A DNA stretch of 64,000 nt from Candidatus Methylomicrobium oryzae (GTDB lineage Bacteria > Pseudomonadota > Gammaproteobacteria > Methylococcales > Methylomonadaceae): contig NZ_JAERVK010000009.1 in the NCBI RefSeq assembly GCF_016745425.1, forward strand, positions 1-64,000. Direction: 5' to 3'. Shown here in pieces: positions 44,208 through 52,485 of this stretch. Each line of letters begins with the position of its first letter. The first letter of the stretch is position 1. The notes beneath the pieces are model-generated. The model did no database searches. It was given only the letters and a program-made list of their open reading frames with translations, and was not told where the DNA came from. Both the position numbers and the translations under genes were made by a program.

Positions 44208-45938
44208 CTAAGGTTCCGCGTCGATCCTGAAGCCTTCCACGAGCGCTTGTTGCGTATTCGGCTGGCTGGAGGCCGCATAAAGGTAATTTTGATGAATGAC
44301 CGGCGCGGAGAGCGGCCGCCCCGTTCCCCGGAGCGAAACCTCGGCCAGCCGCTTGCCGTCCCGGATGCGTATTCCGTAAAGCGTGCCGTGCTGGCCGATA
44401 TCGATGATCCACACGATTTCCTCCGCGCTTTGCGGAAGCTTCGAAATCACCGGCAATGACGGATGGGCTCGAAAGCGCTGCTTCGCTTCGGGGCTTTCGG
44501 GGGCGGGAAATTGCCAGAAACGCGCGAACTTCGGCGTGCCGTTTTCGCTCACGATCTTCAGCGCGACCAGGCCGGCCGGATGCGTCTTATCCGGCACGAA
44601 GGTCGGAATGACCACCACCGGGACATCCGCCGCATAGCCGACGACCGGCTGCGTCACGATCATGCCCATCCAGGGGATCTTGCAGGGATCGGCGGCGATG
44701 CCGCAGACATCGGCGATCTGCAGCCGGTCGTACTGCGTGCCGAGATGGTCGGCATCCAATAGGGAAACCCCGCCGTCCTTGCCCGGCTGCACCAGTACCG
44801 AATGGCCGTCCTGCAAGGCGACTTTGACCGGCGCGTTCGCGCCGAGGTCGTAATCCATCCAGGCCAGGCAATCCGCATAGCTTTTGCCGTCGCAGTCGCC
44901 GCTGGCCGGCTGCAATGGCGGATTGTGTTCGGCCAGGCGGGGAATGAACAGGTTCTTGCAGGATGCCATACAGGCGCTGTCCGGATCGGCCGGATCGAAA
45001 ACCGCGCACAGCCGGGCATCGCAGCCGGGATCGAAGGCGAGTCCGGGTTTCAGGCGCATCAGCGTATTGGCGTAATCGCGCCGGGACAAGTCCACCTGCC
45101 CGTTGCCGGTCGGCACGAACAGTTCGTAGCCGTCCCCGGCCGGGTAAATCTGGGGGCCGGGCGGTGTCCAAATGCCGCCGCCGCAGATCATTTCCTGGGT
45201 GCCGGATTCCACCGAGACCGGGCACTCGGCTTCCGGCGTCGTCAGCAGCGTAGCGGTGATCGCCCGATCCGGGCCTTGCTGCCGCCAGAGGTCCAAATCG
45301 ACTTCGAACAGCCAGCCGTGAAATGGCTGGGTGTCGCCGGCGTTGCCGAAAGACGCGTACACTACGCCGAGCCCGCCGTCTTTTTTCGGCGCATGCTTCA
45401 AGGCCGCATGCGAATACGCGGTCGGCGGATTGAATCGGACGGTCGAGCGGCCGTCGGCGGCCGGTTTCTCGGCGCCGAACTCCAGGACCGGAAACGCTGG
45501 GTCCAGCGCCTGCCGGGCCAGGTCGATCACGGCCATCCGGTGACTGACGCGGACGCCCCGATCCAGGCATTGATAAGCGATGACCAGTTTCTCGCCGACC
45601 AGCGCCGGTGTCGAAACCAGTTCGACCTGCTGCCCGTCAGGCGCAGGCGCGTCGATTTGCCACGCCGGCGCGCCGGTTTCCGCATCCAGCAGTGAAATCA
45701 TGCCATTGGAGGCGGCGGCGACCAGCCGGGGCTTGCCTTCGATCCGGCTCAGCAAGGGGGACGCGATCAGCGTTTGCCCGACCGCGGCGGAGGGGAGGGG
45801 AGCGGTGGCGAACATAGAGGTCAGGGAAACCTGTCCGGGAGCATGCGCGATTGCGAAGCCCGGCATTCGGTCATTCGACAGGGCGAGGCCGGCCGCCGTC
45901 AGAAAGGCCGCCTGTAGATAAACCCGCTTGAATTTCAT
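44208..45938 (-). CDS. Exported quinoprotein-like beta-propeller protein
   Basis: The protein has 576 residues from the ATG at 45938. A signal peptide (MKFKRVYLQAAFLTAAGLAL) is followed by propeller-type repeats such as GMISLLDAETGAPAWQID and GKDGGVSLLDADHLGTQYDRL. A cysteine-rich insertion (about 310-380) could form disulfides. I do not see the vicinal cysteines or DxD motif of methanol dehydrogenases, so PQQ binding or enzyme activity is not supported. It may be a structural or binding propeller. It diverges from phoD across a short region holding a Pho box, which might affect both genes. Confidence 0.65.
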   Translation of the reverse strand: MKFKRVYLQAAFLTAAGLALSNDRMPGFAIAHAPGQVSLTSMFATAPLPSAAVGQTLIASPLLSRIEGKPRLVAAASNGMISLLDAETGAPAWQIDAPAPDGQQVELVSTPALVGEKLVIAYQCLDRGVRVSHRMAVIDLARQALDPAFPVLEFGAEKPAADGRSTVRFNPPTAYSHAALKHAPKKDGGLGVVYASFGNAGDTQPFHGWLFEVDLDLWRQQGPDRAITATLLTTPEAECPVSVESGTQEMICGGGIWTPPGPQIYPAGDGYELFVPTGNGQVDLSRRDYANTLMRLKPGLAFDPGCDARLCAVFDPADPDSACMASCKNLFIPRLAEHNPPLQPASGDCDGKSYADCLAWMDYDLGANAPVKVALQDGHSVLVQPGKDGGVSLLDADHLGTQYDRLQIADVCGIAADPCKIPWMGMIVTQPVVGYAADVPVVVIPTFVPDKTHPAGLVALKIVSENGTPKFARFWQFPAPESPEAKQRFRAHPSLPVISKLPQSAEEIVWIIDIGQHGTLYGIRIRDGKRLAEVSLRGTGRPLSAPVIHQNYLYAASSQPNTQQALVEGFRIDAEP

Positions 45939-46014
45939 GCAGCGCTGGTACTCTTCTTGCCATTTTGCCGGCATTCTAGTCCGCGACTGTTACGAAATGA
46001 TGAAAGCGGCCGTT

Positions 46015-46049
46015 CCGTCATCAGCCTGTCATGATCCCGTTCCCATAAT
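46015..46049 (+). promoter_or_regulatory. Pho box and -10 element upstream of phoD
   Basis: CCGTCAT (46015-46021) and CTGTCAT (46026-46032) are direct 7-base repeats separated by 4 bases, the arrangement of a PhoB site. A CATAAT -10 element lies at 46044-46049, where it should be when PhoB replaces the -35 contact. Transcription would start near 46056, favouring the ATG at 46082 over the GTG at 46058. Confidence 0.75.
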
Positions 46050-46081
46050 ACGGGCCGGTGTTCAATCATGATCTGTTTGAG

Positions 46082-47677
46082 ATGGCGAATGATGTTTTAA
46101 GGTCCCGGCGCCGTTTCCTCAAGACGGCGGGGCTGGCATTGGGGGCCGGAGCTATCCCGACCTTGGCCGGGCACAGCGGTATTGGCGAATCGCGGCACGC
46201 AGGGGAATTGTCCGGCCGGCCGCAGTCGCTGCAAGGCGTTCAGTTTGGCGACGTGCTGGCGGATCGGGCCGTCGTCTGGAGCCGCTGCGACGGCCCTGCC
46301 CGAATGGTCGTCGAGTACGGCTTCAAGCCCGATTTCAGCGATGCCCGCATGCTGGCCGGCCCCTTGGCCCTGTCCGCTACCGATTATACGGCCCGCCTCG
46401 ACCTGAGCGGCTTGCCGTCCGGGCAGGAGGTGTATGTCAGGGTCCTGTTCCGGGACCTCGATAACCCGAAAATCTTCAGCGAGCCCTTGTACGGCCGTTT
46501 CCGGACGGCGCCCGAAGACAGGCGGGACGTGCGTTTCCTGTGGTCGGGGGATACCTGCGGGCAGGGCTGGGGCATCAATCCCGACATCGGCGGCATGCGC
46601 ATCTTCGAAGCGATGCGGCAGACCGGGCCGGACTTTTTCATCCACTGCGGCGACAGCGTTTATGCCGACGGCCCGATTCCGGAATCCCAGATCGTGCCGC
46701 AGACCGGCGCGGTCTGGAATAATCTCGTGATTCCGGAAGTCGCCAAGGTCGCCGAGACGCTGGACGAGTTTCGCGGCCGCTATAAATACAATCTGCTCGA
46801 CGACAACCTGCGGCGCTTCAATGCGGAAGTTCCGACCGTCTGGCTTTGGGACGACCATGAGGTCATCAATAACTGGTCCCCCTCGAAAGATTTGGGCGCC
46901 GACCCGCGCTATGCCGAAAAATCGATCGCGAAGCTGGTCGCGCGCGGCAGGCAGGCCGCGTTCGAATATGCGCCGATGCGCCTGCCGTCCGCCGATGCCG
47001 CCGGGCGGATTTACCGGAAATTGTCTTACGGGCCGCTGCTCGACGTGTTCGCGCTGGACATGCGTTCGTACCGGGGCGGCAACAACTGCAACGATCAGGC
47101 CCGGCCGGGGCCGGAGACATGCTATTTGGGACGGGAGCAGCTGGACTGGCTGAAAGCCGGATTGAAACGGTCGGCCGCGGTATGGAAGGTGATCGCGGCG
47201 GACATGCCGCTCGGCCTGCAGTCGCTGGACGGCGTCGACCGCCGGAGCCGGCCGCAATTCGAAAGTGTCGCGAACGGCGACGGTCCGGTGCGGGGGCGCG
47301 AATTCGAGCTGGCCGAGTTGCTGGCGTTCCTGAAGCGGGAAGGCATCGCCAACACGGTCTGGCTGACTGCGGACGTGCATTATGCGGCCGCCCATTTTTA
47401 CGATCCGGCAAAAGCCCGGTTCAAGGATTTCGAACCGTTCTGGGAGTTTGTCGCGGGCCCTTTGAATGCGGGCAGCTTCGGCCCGCACGAGCTGGACGAT
47501 ACGTTCGGCCCGCAAGTGATCTTCCAAAGAGCCTCGCCGGTACCGAATCTGTCGCCGTTATCCGGCCTGCAATCGTTCGGTCAGATCGACGTTGACGGCG
47601 AGAGCGGGGTAATGACGGTGATTCTGAAAGACGGCAAGGGGAACGCGCTGTATATCCGGGAATTAGTTCCAGCTTAG
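46082..47677 (+). CDS. phoD: PhoD-like alkaline phosphatase / phosphodiesterase
   Basis: This is a calcium- and iron-dependent secreted phosphatase for phosphate scavenging. The protein has 531 residues. The N-terminus carries a twin-arginine signal (SRRRFLKTAGLALGAGAIP). Metal and active-site motifs include WSGDTCGQG, IHCGDSVYADGP, VWLWDDHEVINNW and TADVHYAA. The start at 46082 is chosen because the Pho-box promoter places transcription near 46056; a GTG at 46058 is the longer alternative. A T-rich hairpin terminator follows at 47695-47720. Confidence 0.9.
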   Translation: MANDVLRSRRRFLKTAGLALGAGAIPTLAGHSGIGESRHAGELSGRPQSLQGVQFGDVLADRAVVWSRCDGPARMVVEYGFKPDFSDARMLAGPLALSATDYTARLDLSGLPSGQEVYVRVLFRDLDNPKIFSEPLYGRFRTAPEDRRDVRFLWSGDTCGQGWGINPDIGGMRIFEAMRQTGPDFFIHCGDSVYADGPIPESQIVPQTGAVWNNLVIPEVAKVAETLDEFRGRYKYNLLDDNLRRFNAEVPTVWLWDDHEVINNWSPSKDLGADPRYAEKSIAKLVARGRQAAFEYAPMRLPSADAAGRIYRKLSYGPLLDVFALDMRSYRGGNNCNDQARPGPETCYLGREQLDWLKAGLKRSAAVWKVIAADMPLGLQSLDGVDRRSRPQFESVANGDGPVRGREFELAELLAFLKREGIANTVWLTADVHYAAAHFYDPAKARFKDFEPFWEFVAGPLNAGSFGPHELDDTFGPQVIFQRASPVPNLSPLSGLQSFGQIDVDGESGVMTVILKDGKGNALYIRELVPA

Positions 47678-47694
47678 CGAAAACGGTGTCGGAA

Positions 47695-47720
47695 ATGGAT
47701 ATGGAATCTATCCATTTTTT
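47695..47720 (+). terminator. Rho-independent terminator of phoD
   Basis: ATGGATA (47695-47701) pairs with TATCCAT (47709-47715) around a 7-base loop and is followed directly by a run of T to 47720. It lies 18 bases after the phoD stop. Confidence 0.65.
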
Positions 47721-47864
47721 ATCCATTATGGATCTTTTTTAAATATATACAGCATCTTGCCTGTATCTGTAGAATCTTCTTCTGGAAGAACCTCACGGAC
47801 ATAATAAAAACATCGGAGCAGGGGGACCATCTACCTTTAACGATAAGCAACCAGAGTGAGCGTT

Positions 47865-48146
47865 ATGAAAATGAAATTATTCGCAATTATTCAGCCGACC
47901 AACAAAGGTCTCGCCAAAAGTTTTACCGCTTACTGCCCGGACATTCCGGGCTGCATTGCCCACGGGCCGACCGAGGAAAAAGCCCTGTTGGCTTTACAGG
48001 TCACCCTTTCGCACCAGATACAAAACCTGGAAGAACTCGGGCTCGAACCGCCGACGCACCAGTGCAAGGTAAAAATCCTGGAGGTCGAAACCGTCGATGT
48101 GCCGCAAAACGATTACGGTTTCGCCAACTTAAGCCGCCTGCACTAG
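47865..48146 (+). CDS. HicB-like protein, orphan
   Basis: This is a 93-residue protein with the HicB partial RNase H fold pattern: KSFTAYCPDIPGCIAHGPTEEKALLALQVTLSHQI. The ATG at 47865 has GAGTGAG just upstream; a GTG three codons earlier is possible. HicB proteins usually neutralise a HicA toxin encoded next to them, but no HicA-size frame is visible on either side and no clear DNA-binding tail is seen. It may be a stand-alone regulator or the survivor of a lost pair. Confidence 0.7.
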   Translation: MKMKLFAIIQPTNKGLAKSFTAYCPDIPGCIAHGPTEEKALLALQVTLSHQIQNLEELGLEPPTHQCKVKILEVETVDVPQNDYGFANLSRLH

Positions 48147-48403
48147 CTGAATCCAGGGGGATACAGCGACAATCCTTATGGAGCGGAACGCTCGGGCGAT
48201 ACTGTGCGCACACGCGGCTACCTACCATGAAACCGTCTTTTCGACCCGTCCGTCCCGATTCCGTTCCGTCCTCTTTTTTGGACAAGAACGCGATAGCTCG
48301 AAGCCTCGTCCCGTCGATTGCGATGAGGGGGGCTTGTTGTTCGGGACTTTAAGAGGGGAGGCCGATATTTTGCCTTCATCGGGATTGACTCCGGGAGGAT
48401 TTC

Positions 48404-49993
48404 ATGGAGACCGATGTGCTTATCGTCGGAGCCGGCCCTACCGGGTTGATGCTCGCCAATCAGCTGGCGCGGAGAGGCGTACGGATCGCCATTATCGATC
48501 GGCATGAAGGTCCCGCCCGTGAGACCCGGGCGCTCGGCGTACAGGCCCGCACTCTGGAAATTTATGCGCGCCTGGGCATCGTCGGGCGTGCGCTCGAACT
48601 CGGCAAGCGCGGTACGGGCGCCAATTTGTGGGCGGAAGGGCGCTGGATGGCGCGCGTGCCCTTGAGCGGAGCCGGACAAAACGCGACTCCTTATCCGTAC
48701 ATTCTCATTCTCGGCCAGGACGACAACGAACGTATCCTGGGAGACCGCCTCCGCGACTGGGGAGTCTCCGTCCAGTGGCATACCGAGCTGATCGGGCTCG
48801 AACAGAAACAGGACCATGTCGAGGCCACGCTGAAATTGTCCGACGGGGGTACGCGCAGGATAGCCGCCGCTTGGGTGGCGGGATGCGATGGAGCGCACAG
48901 CGCCGTGCGGGCGTTATCGGACATCCCTTTTGAAGGGGCTCCTTACCCGCACGTGTTTTTTGTCGCCGATACCGTGGCAACGGGGACAATGGTTCCCGAT
49001 CAGGTCAACGTTTATCTTTGGCGGCAGGGCTTTCATCTTTTCTTTCCGATGCGCGGACGGGATCACTGGCGGCTTGTCGGCATCCTTCCTCCCGCCCTGC
49101 GGGGCCGGCACGACTTGGGATTCGAGGACGTACTGCCGTCCTTGCATCGCGAAGCGGGAGCCGGTCTCGACATCAAGAGCTGCACCTGGTTTTCCTCTTA
49201 CCGGATCCATCACCGCTGCGCCGCATGCTTCCGCGACCGGCGCTGCTTCCTGCTCGGCGATGCGGCGCACATTCACAGCCCGGTCGGCGCGCAAGGTATG
49301 AACACAGGGCTTCAGGATGCCTACAATCTGGCCTGGAAACTCGCCCTCGTGGTCCAGGGTCGTGCCGGCGCGGCGCTCCTCGACTCCTACGAGGAGGAAC
49401 GCCTGCCGGTCGCGCGCCGCCTGCTGAATACCACCGACAAGGGGTTCAAGCTGGTCGTCGCCGACAACTGGCTTGCCGGCCTGTTGCGGACCAAGATTCT
49501 CGCCCGTCTGGCGGCCTGCGCGCTGCGGCTCGAACGGATTCAGCGTTTCGCGTTTCGTGCCGTTTCCCAGATCGGCATCCATTATCGGGCAAGCCCGCTG
49601 TCGAAATCGCAAGGCGAAATGCCCGAGGGGGCGCCCCAGGCGGGCGACCGTTTTCCCTGGCTGCGGCTCAAATTCGCTGCCCAAGGCCCGGCCGAAGACC
49701 TTTTCGAAAAGCTCGACGATACCCGTCTGGTCCTGATTGTGATCGGGCAGCCTCCGCCGTCCGGCGCCGCCGCGGATTACGGCGGGTTTCTGCGCATCCA
49801 TGCCGTCCCCGCCGATCCCTGCAATGACGCGGAATTGCGGCGTGCCGGTATTCCCAGTCCCTCGTTCTACCTGCTGCGTCCCGACGGCCACATCGGCATC
49901 TGCGGCGGTGTCCTGGACGCTTCCGCCATTGCGGATTACGGGCGTGAACGGCTGCGTCTTGCGGGCAGCGCCGACCAACGGCACAGCGCATGA
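48404..49993 (+). CDS. FAD-dependent aromatic monooxygenase family protein
   Basis: This is a flavoprotein hydroxylase of the phenol/PheA-TfdB class with 529 residues. The FAD-binding motif GAGPTGLMLANQLARRG lies at the N-terminus, a second flavin and NADPH motif in VAGCDGAHSAVR near 165, and the third in FLLGDAAHIHSPVGAQGMN near 285. A thioredoxin-like C-terminal domain (about 400-525) fits this class. GGGAGG precedes the ATG. No pathway partner lies nearby, so the substrate cannot be named. Confidence 0.85.
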   Translation: METDVLIVGAGPTGLMLANQLARRGVRIAIIDRHEGPARETRALGVQARTLEIYARLGIVGRALELGKRGTGANLWAEGRWMARVPLSGAGQNATPYPYILILGQDDNERILGDRLRDWGVSVQWHTELIGLEQKQDHVEATLKLSDGGTRRIAAAWVAGCDGAHSAVRALSDIPFEGAPYPHVFFVADTVATGTMVPDQVNVYLWRQGFHLFFPMRGRDHWRLVGILPPALRGRHDLGFEDVLPSLHREAGAGLDIKSCTWFSSYRIHHRCAACFRDRRCFLLGDAAHIHSPVGAQGMNTGLQDAYNLAWKLALVVQGRAGAALLDSYEEERLPVARRLLNTTDKGFKLVVADNWLAGLLRTKILARLAACALRLERIQRFAFRAVSQIGIHYRASPLSKSQGEMPEGAPQAGDRFPWLRLKFAAQGPAEDLFEKLDDTRLVLIVIGQPPPSGAAADYGGFLRIHAVPADPCNDAELRRAGIPSPSFYLLRPDGHIGICGGVLDASAIADYGRERLRLAGSADQRHSA

Positions 49994-50043
49994 AGTTTCG
50001 CCCGTACCGGGGGCCGGCGTTCTCAATGCCGCGGAGCCATCCT

Positions 50044-50178
50044 AGAGCATTTTCGGATCGCGTGCAGGGGGCGAAATTTATGTTCTTGGTTGTCGTCTCC
50101 CTGTAGGAGCGGGTCATGAGGGGGGGGCCCATCCTGAGTCAAGCCGCTCTGTCCGTATACCCGAAACGAAAATGCTCT
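50044..50178. mobile_element. 135-bp miniature inverted-repeat element
   Basis: AGAGCATTTTCG (50044-50055) is matched by its exact reverse complement CGAAAATGCTCT at 50167-50178, with a T and an A just outside, compatible with a TA target. The interior has no gene. The form suggests a MITE related to IS630/mariner-type elements. Confidence 0.65.
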
Positions 50179-50224
50179 AAAAAATGGAAAAGGGCTTGTC
50201 GTTATCGATTCGGCATCCGCCGGC

Positions 50225-51730
50225 TTACCGGCGCGCGCCGGATCTTGCGCCGCCTCCGAAAGACCCGCTTCCGCGGGTGCCAAAGCCGGCACCGCCTCGA
50301 AATCCTTCGAAGGATCCGCGGCCAGGGGTTGCCGGCGCCATGCTTCTTCCGGTGGTGCGAGGCGGCTGGAGGATGCGCTCCTGACGATAGAGGGGAGCGG
50401 CCCGGATGTTTTGGGGCATTCGAATCCCTTGGCCGAAAGACTGCCGTTCGCGCCCGTTTCCGCCGGAAAGCCGCCTTTCTTCCTGCCTCGGGTTTATCCG
50501 GCGATTGGCAATGTCGCGGGAACGATACGATGGAGCGACAGCGGAACCGCCGCTCCGCTGCGTCGCTTGAGGGGAAGAATTCCAGCGGATGATTTGAGGG
50601 CGCCTGCTTCGGCTTCCCGAAAAGCTTCCCTTGGAAGCGGACGGCCGTTCCGCCGACTGCATTTGCGGTGCGGCGGAGCGGTTCCGGTCGCGGCGGCTTC
50701 CGGTACGCGACACGATGGCCTGGGCGCCGGCTCTGGCAGAAGGTGTGTAAAACCCGTGCCGAGGAGGCGTAGGGCCGGACTGGCGAAAGCCTCCTGGAGA
50801 CGTTTTGAGCGATCTCTCGGCCCATGGATAGCGGTATTTGTTTCCGCCGGAATGACGGCTGACGAAATAACGATGGCGGCCGAGAAACACAGGGCGGTGG
50901 AAATCGTTCAACACGAAGAAGCCGGGAAAATAGAATCCCGCGGACCAGAAGGGGTAAGGCGTCCAGGTGTAAAGATAATCGTAAGGCACCGGCGGCGAAT
51001 AATAGGTCACCACGGGAGGGCCGTAGACGTCGAAATACTCTTCGACGGTGCCGGAATCCGGATTTGCCGTGTATTCCGGCGGGGGCGCTTCGCCCATCAG
51101 TCCTTCGTCCAGGTCGGAAACTCCGGGGGGCGCCGGCGGATTCAGGATTTTGACGCTGCTCCGATAGGCTTCCGGTATGGCATTGTAGTCATCGGTGTAA
51201 TGAATTTCTCCCTGCCCGTCGGTATAGCGATACAAAGGCCTGTTTTCCGGCTTGCGGACGGGGCCGGCAGGCGTTTTCAGATTCGGCGTCACGTCGAGCC
51301 CGAGTGCTTTTTCCACTTCGGCGAGCAGCGCCAAGGCTTGGCGCTTGCCGAAACCCAGTTTTCCCTGCTCGGCGGCTTCGGCAAGGCTTTTCTCGATATC
51401 TCCCAGTACCGCCGGAGTCACCGGGTAATCGGTAATCCAGCCGTTTGCGGGCGTGATGCCGAGGCTGCCGAGCAGCGATTCCGCTTGGGCTTCGTCCGGC
51501 GACCGGTCAAGCTTTAACGCTTCGGCGAGCCGTACGGCGAAAACGCCTTCGGGAACCAAGGCCTGTTCCATAGGAGGCAACCCGGTCGTGGCAGCGGTAA
51601 GGGACGAAGCGACGGCGGGCAGCGGAAGATTAAAGGCTTCTTCTCCGTAAGCGGTCGCCGCAAGCAGGCACCCGGCGGCGGCAAGAACCACCGCATGGCG
51701 GATATACCGTGTGAAGGCTGGAGCGGACAT
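50225..51730 (-). CDS. Exported DUF4124-domain protein with Arg/Gly/Ser-rich tail
   Basis: The protein has 501 residues from the ATG at 51730. A signal peptide (HAVVLAAAGCLLAATAYGEE) opens it. A helical region follows, then a DUF4124 motif (LYRYTDGQGEIHYTDDY near 195), a tyrosine/proline-rich stretch (YGPPVVTYYSPPVPYDYLYTW), and a basic, low-complexity C-terminus rich in R, G, S and Q. A longer start at 51808 would hide the signal peptide behind 26 polar residues. The role is unknown; the composition suggests an envelope-associated protein. Confidence 0.65.
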   Translation of the reverse strand: MSAPAFTRYIRHAVVLAAAGCLLAATAYGEEAFNLPLPAVASSLTAATTGLPPMEQALVPEGVFAVRLAEALKLDRSPDEAQAESLLGSLGITPANGWITDYPVTPAVLGDIEKSLAEAAEQGKLGFGKRQALALLAEVEKALGLDVTPNLKTPAGPVRKPENRPLYRYTDGQGEIHYTDDYNAIPEAYRSSVKILNPPAPPGVSDLDEGLMGEAPPPEYTANPDSGTVEEYFDVYGPPVVTYYSPPVPYDYLYTWTPYPFWSAGFYFPGFFVLNDFHRPVFLGRHRYFVSRHSGGNKYRYPWAERSLKTSPGGFRQSGPTPPRHGFYTPSARAGAQAIVSRTGSRRDRNRSAAPQMQSAERPSASKGSFSGSRSRRPQIIRWNSSPQATQRSGGSAVAPSYRSRDIANRRINPRQEERRLSGGNGRERQSFGQGIRMPQNIRAAPLYRQERILQPPRTTGRSMAPATPGRGSFEGFRGGAGFGTRGSGSFGGGARSGARR

Positions 51731-52485
51731 GATTGACGCCTTGATGTCGGAAAAACCGTTAGGCAGTCGGCCGGCCGATAAAATTCCCTGGGTTCTGTCG
51801 GCGTTCATCTAAGGCCGTTCGGAACGGCGAGCCGGAGCGGATAGCCGTCCGGATGCGGATACGGAGTTCCTTAGGATTTCGTCAAAAACAACTTCCCCCT
51901 TTGAAAAAGGAGAGCTTCGTCAAAAACACCTCCCCCTTTGAAAAAGGGGGATCGAGGGGGATTTATTTGATCAATCTCCCCCGGCCCCTCGGCACTATAG
52001 CTCCTGCATTGCCTACCTCCTGCCTCCTTGCAGTCGTCGGCAACCGCTCCCTGCGTTGCCTTCGATCGTTTGTTCCTGACGCGATTTACCTCCCCCATCC
52101 GGGGGGTCATCGATCGCGTGTTCCCGACGCGATCTCCCTCGCCCTTCCTTGGGCTTGTACCTCCTGCATCCCTGCAGTCGTCTTTTTCAAAGCGGGGAGC
52201 GAAGCCTCTGCTTTTCAAAACCATCAACATTCGGGAAGTTATTTCCTACCAGCTCCTTAACTACCGTCCCGGCAATTTCCCGGCCTTGGCACTATCGATG
52301 AAGGTTAGGAGAACAAATCGGTCGGAGCCTGGCTTAGGGGTTGGGCTTATGTGGGGTAGCGTACTGAACTTTAGGTTGAGCAAGCGTAAAGTTTTTTCGA
52401 AGAGGGCGAACGCCTCACGGCTTTAGCGAACCGTGACGAAAAGCCCGTTGAAGGCTTCTGATAGGCATCCAGGGTTGGAGGTTAA
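51731..52485. other. Repeat-filled region upstream of xoxF
   Basis: No gene is supported. Most of the stretch (51871-52254) is the inverted second copy of the dispersed repeat found at 41.3 kb. Bases 52255-52485 should hold the xoxF promoter, but no confident -35/-10 pair was found. Confidence 0.5.
51871..52254 (-). repeat. ~380-bp dispersed repeat, copy 2 (inverted)
   Basis: This is the reverse-complement match to 41267-41566 along nearly its full length. It is longer because a unit of about 50 bases (around GGGGGAGGTAAATCGCGTC on the minus strand) is present twice, and the AAAGGGGGA end is doubled. It has no coding content of its own. Confidence 0.75.

Noticed and set aside
46097-47527. 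Long antisense frames opposite phoD and many other GC-rich genes
   Set aside because: They mirror strong coding genes on the other strand, lack ribosome sites and have no recognisable domains; they are frame shadows.
52287-52301. Sigma-54-like TGGCAC sequence upstream of xoxF
   Set aside because: The -24 half is perfect, but the -12 position reads GA where GC is required, and no NifA-type enhancer with correct spacing is nearby.
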